From an uncultured Chitinophagaceae bacterium (GTDB lineage Bacteria > Bacteroidota > Bacteroidia > Chitinophagales > Chitinophagaceae): a stretch of DNA of 6,681 nucleotides. Shown in pieces: positions 5,395 to 6,681 of this stretch. The DNA lies in NCBI GenBank assembly GCA_946885335.1, contig CAMPGG010000196.1:1-6681 (forward strand), read 5' to 3'. The first letter of the stretch is position 1. Every line of letters begins with the position of its first letter. Below the pieces are notes generated by a model that had not been told where the DNA came from, made no database searches, and was given only the letters and a program-made list of their open reading frames with translations. The translations under genes were made by a program, and so were the position numbers.

Positions 5395-6606
5395 ATGAAA
5401 GTATTTTTTCGCCGCATACATCTTTACCTGGGTTTAGCTGCAGGATTGGTTATTTTAATTGCCTGCTTAACTGGCGCCATACTGGTTTTTGAAAAGGACC
5501 TGCAAATGGCATTCAATAAGGATCGGTATTATGTTAGCCATGCAGGAAATAAACTTTCGGCTGACAGCCTGGTGAGCAAAGTGAAACTGGCATTTGCCGG
5601 CGCCAAAATCAATAATGTAAAAGTATATGGTAACCCTGAACGATCTGCAGAGATCAACATTACACCAGCCGCAAAAAAAGAAACTAGTGCAACAAGTTCA
5701 CAACCCCTGGGTAAAAAACAAAGTCCGCCCGAAAGACAACCCGGTTATACCATTTTTATAAATCCCTATACGGGCGACATCCTCGATAAATACAATTACC
5801 GCGAAACCGGTTTTTATACCGTCTTTGCATTGCATCGCTGGTTGCTTGGCGGACAAAACAGCATCGGTAAATTAATCGTTGGCATTTCCACGCTGATTTT
5901 TCTTTTCATCATCCTAACGGGTATCATACTATGGTGGCCCAAAACAAAAAAAATACTGCAAAAAAGGCTTACGCTTAAATGGTCCGCAGGGTGGAAGCGC
6001 ATCAACCATGATCTGCATATCGTACTCGGATTTTACAGTTCTATTTTACTCTTCATCTTTGCATTTACCGGGTTAGCCTGGTCCTTCGAATGGTTTAACA
6101 AAGGCATATATAAAGTCACTAATTCATCCATGAAGCCGCCACCACCACCCGCATCCACTTACCTGGCTCATGCAAATACCATTTCATTCGACCAGGCATT
6201 AGCAACTGCATTTTTACATGCTGCCGATGCCGAATATTATAATGTTTCAGTTCCTAAAGATTCTGTTGGCACCATGAATGTATCCGTACTAAAAAATAAT
6301 GCGGTGCATGAATCAGCTACGGATATGTTATACCTGGACCAGTATTCAGGAAAATTGTTAAGCAAAATGGATTTTGCAGATCGTAATCTCGGCGCCCGGG
6401 TACGATCCACTTTTAAACCGGTGCATACCGGCAGCATTTGGGGCATGCCATCAAAAATCATCGCATTTATTGTTTGCCTGCTGGGTGCCAGTTTCCCCAT
6501 TACAGGTACCATCATGTGGATCAACCGCACACGAAAAAAGAAAAAAAGAGCCGGAATTGAAACAGTACCTGTCCGCGATGAAGAAATTATGATGAGCCAG
6601 GCATAA
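5395..6606 (+). CDS. PepSY-associated membrane protein, PiuB/FoxB-like siderophore reductase
   Basis: A 403-residue inner-membrane protein of the PepSY_TM family (iron-regulated membrane protein, PiuB type). Studied members such as FoxB are heme-binding proteins that reduce ferric siderophores at the periplasmic face. Four transmembrane helices are visible at about 11-33, 158-181, 207-232 and 353-377. PepSY-like periplasmic regions lie at about 53-130 and 264-326. Conserved histidines sit at helix entries: H9 (RRIHLYLGL), H147 (LHRWLLGG), H205 and H208 (NHDLHIVLGFY) and H344 (KPVHTGSIWG). These are plausible heme ligands, by family analogy only. A charged/proline linker (about 91-118) and PPPPP at 248-252 are low-complexity loops. 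The C-terminus is basic (TRKKKKR) then acidic, probably cytoplasmic. The ATG was chosen because it precedes H9 and helix 1. No Shine-Dalgarno sequence is evident. It follows the siderophore receptor and shares its leader element, supporting a role in iron release from the imported siderophore. Reductase activity and siderophore identity are inferred. Confidence 0.9.
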   Translation: MKVFFRRIHLYLGLAAGLVILIACLTGAILVFEKDLQMAFNKDRYYVSHAGNKLSADSLVSKVKLAFAGAKINNVKVYGNPERSAEINITPAAKKETSATSSQPLGKKQSPPERQPGYTIFINPYTGDILDKYNYRETGFYTVFALHRWLLGGQNSIGKLIVGISTLIFLFIILTGIILWWPKTKKILQKRLTLKWSAGWKRINHDLHIVLGFYSSILLFIFAFTGLAWSFEWFNKGIYKVTNSSMKPPPPPASTYLAHANTISFDQALATAFLHAADAEYYNVSVPKDSVGTMNVSVLKNNAVHESATDMLYLDQYSGKLLSKMDFADRNLGARVRSTFKPVHTGSIWGMPSKIIAFIVCLLGASFPITGTIMWINRTRKKKKRAGIETVPVRDEEIMMSQA

Positions 6607-6681
6607 ATGCTACTAGGAAACTTCCGCTGGGTCGTCGAAGACCCCGAGACCGGTTTTGTGATTTGACTCGGGGCACTCTTG
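6607..6681. other. GC-richer terminal stretch with inverted repeats, origin unclear
   Basis: The last 75 bases are about 53% GC by hand count, above the surroundings. They hold a near-palindrome at 6629-6644 (GGGTCGTC facing GAAGACCC, one mismatched pair) and perfect 7-bp arms CCCCGAG (6642-6648) and CTCGGGG (6667-6673) around 18 bases. The second pair could form a terminator stem, but no T-run is seen before the window ends. A 19-codon frame (6607-6666, MLLGNFRWVVEDPETGFVI) starts directly after the PepSY stop; it is not recognised and is probably chance. Possible explanations are an incomplete terminator, the edge of a repeat or mobile element, or a chimeric contig end. Confidence 0.4.

Noticed and set aside
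5226..5417. Minus-strand 63-codon frame rich in lysine (KVKSQKLKVKN)
   Set aside because: It is the antisense translation of the heptamer repeats and leader copy 2 and overlaps the PepSY start. Differences from copy 1 fall on first and second codon positions, unlike a conserved protein.
6237..6530. Minus-strand 97-codon frame
   Set aside because: It lies wholly within the PepSY gene on the opposite strand and has no independent support.
6607..6666. 19-codon frame following the PepSY stop, considered as a small peptide or precursor
   Set aside because: No ribosome binding site beyond possible reinitiation, no recognised peptide family, no maturation genes nearby, and the frame overlaps inverted repeats.
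1..6681. CRISPR array, tRNA, rRNA, transposase or phage genes
   Set aside because: Looked for on both strands; no regularly spaced repeats, RNA gene signatures or mobile-element proteins are visible.

Overview
The window looks like chromosomal DNA of a Bacteroidota bacterium, probably of the Chitinophagaceae/Sphingobacteriia type. The evidence is moderate-to-low GC with A/T-rich intergenic regions, start codons without strong Shine-Dalgarno sequences, a GH92 alpha-mannosidase with a C-terminal discoidin-like domain, a TonB receptor with an N-terminal carboxypeptidase-regulatory-like domain, and TTTTGAC-type intergenic heptamer repeats. The genus cannot be read from the sequence. The window begins inside a gene and ends in an unexplained stretch of different composition, so it may be a complete short contig.

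Layout: (1) 1-1713, the 3' part of a secreted GH92 exo-alpha-mannosidase on the plus strand, closed by a strong intrinsic terminator at 1720-1750. (2) 1791-2195, minus strand and convergent with it, a short GreA/GreB-family (Rnk-like) RNA polymerase-binding protein. (3) 2196-2741, a 546-bp divergent intergenic region. It holds a minus-strand terminator-like hairpin, a palindrome, and the first copy of a conserved leader element. (4) 2742-5210, a TonB-dependent siderophore receptor starting at GTG. (5) 5211-5394, a structured intergenic region with two perfect 10-bp inverted repeats, four tandem TTTTRAC heptamers, and the second copy of the leader. (6) 5395-6606, a four-helix PepSY-type membrane protein of the PiuB/FoxB siderophore-reductase group. 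(7) 6607-6681, a GC-richer tail with inverted repeats that does not resemble the rest.

Genes 4 and 6 form a ferric-siderophore uptake module: the receptor brings the ferric siderophore across the outer membrane, and the PepSY protein probably reduces or releases the iron on the periplasmic side of the inner membrane. Their clearest unusual feature is a near-identical leader in front of both genes (2669-2726 and 5330-5387, 46 of 58 positions identical without gaps by hand count). It is centred on a GTAA...TTAC dyad and lies a short distance upstream of each start codon. This suggests that the two genes answer to the same regulator or cis-acting RNA although they are separated by 184 bp. The mannosidase and the Gre-like gene have no evident functional link to iron uptake. 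No CRISPR array, tRNA, rRNA or recognisable transposase gene is visible.
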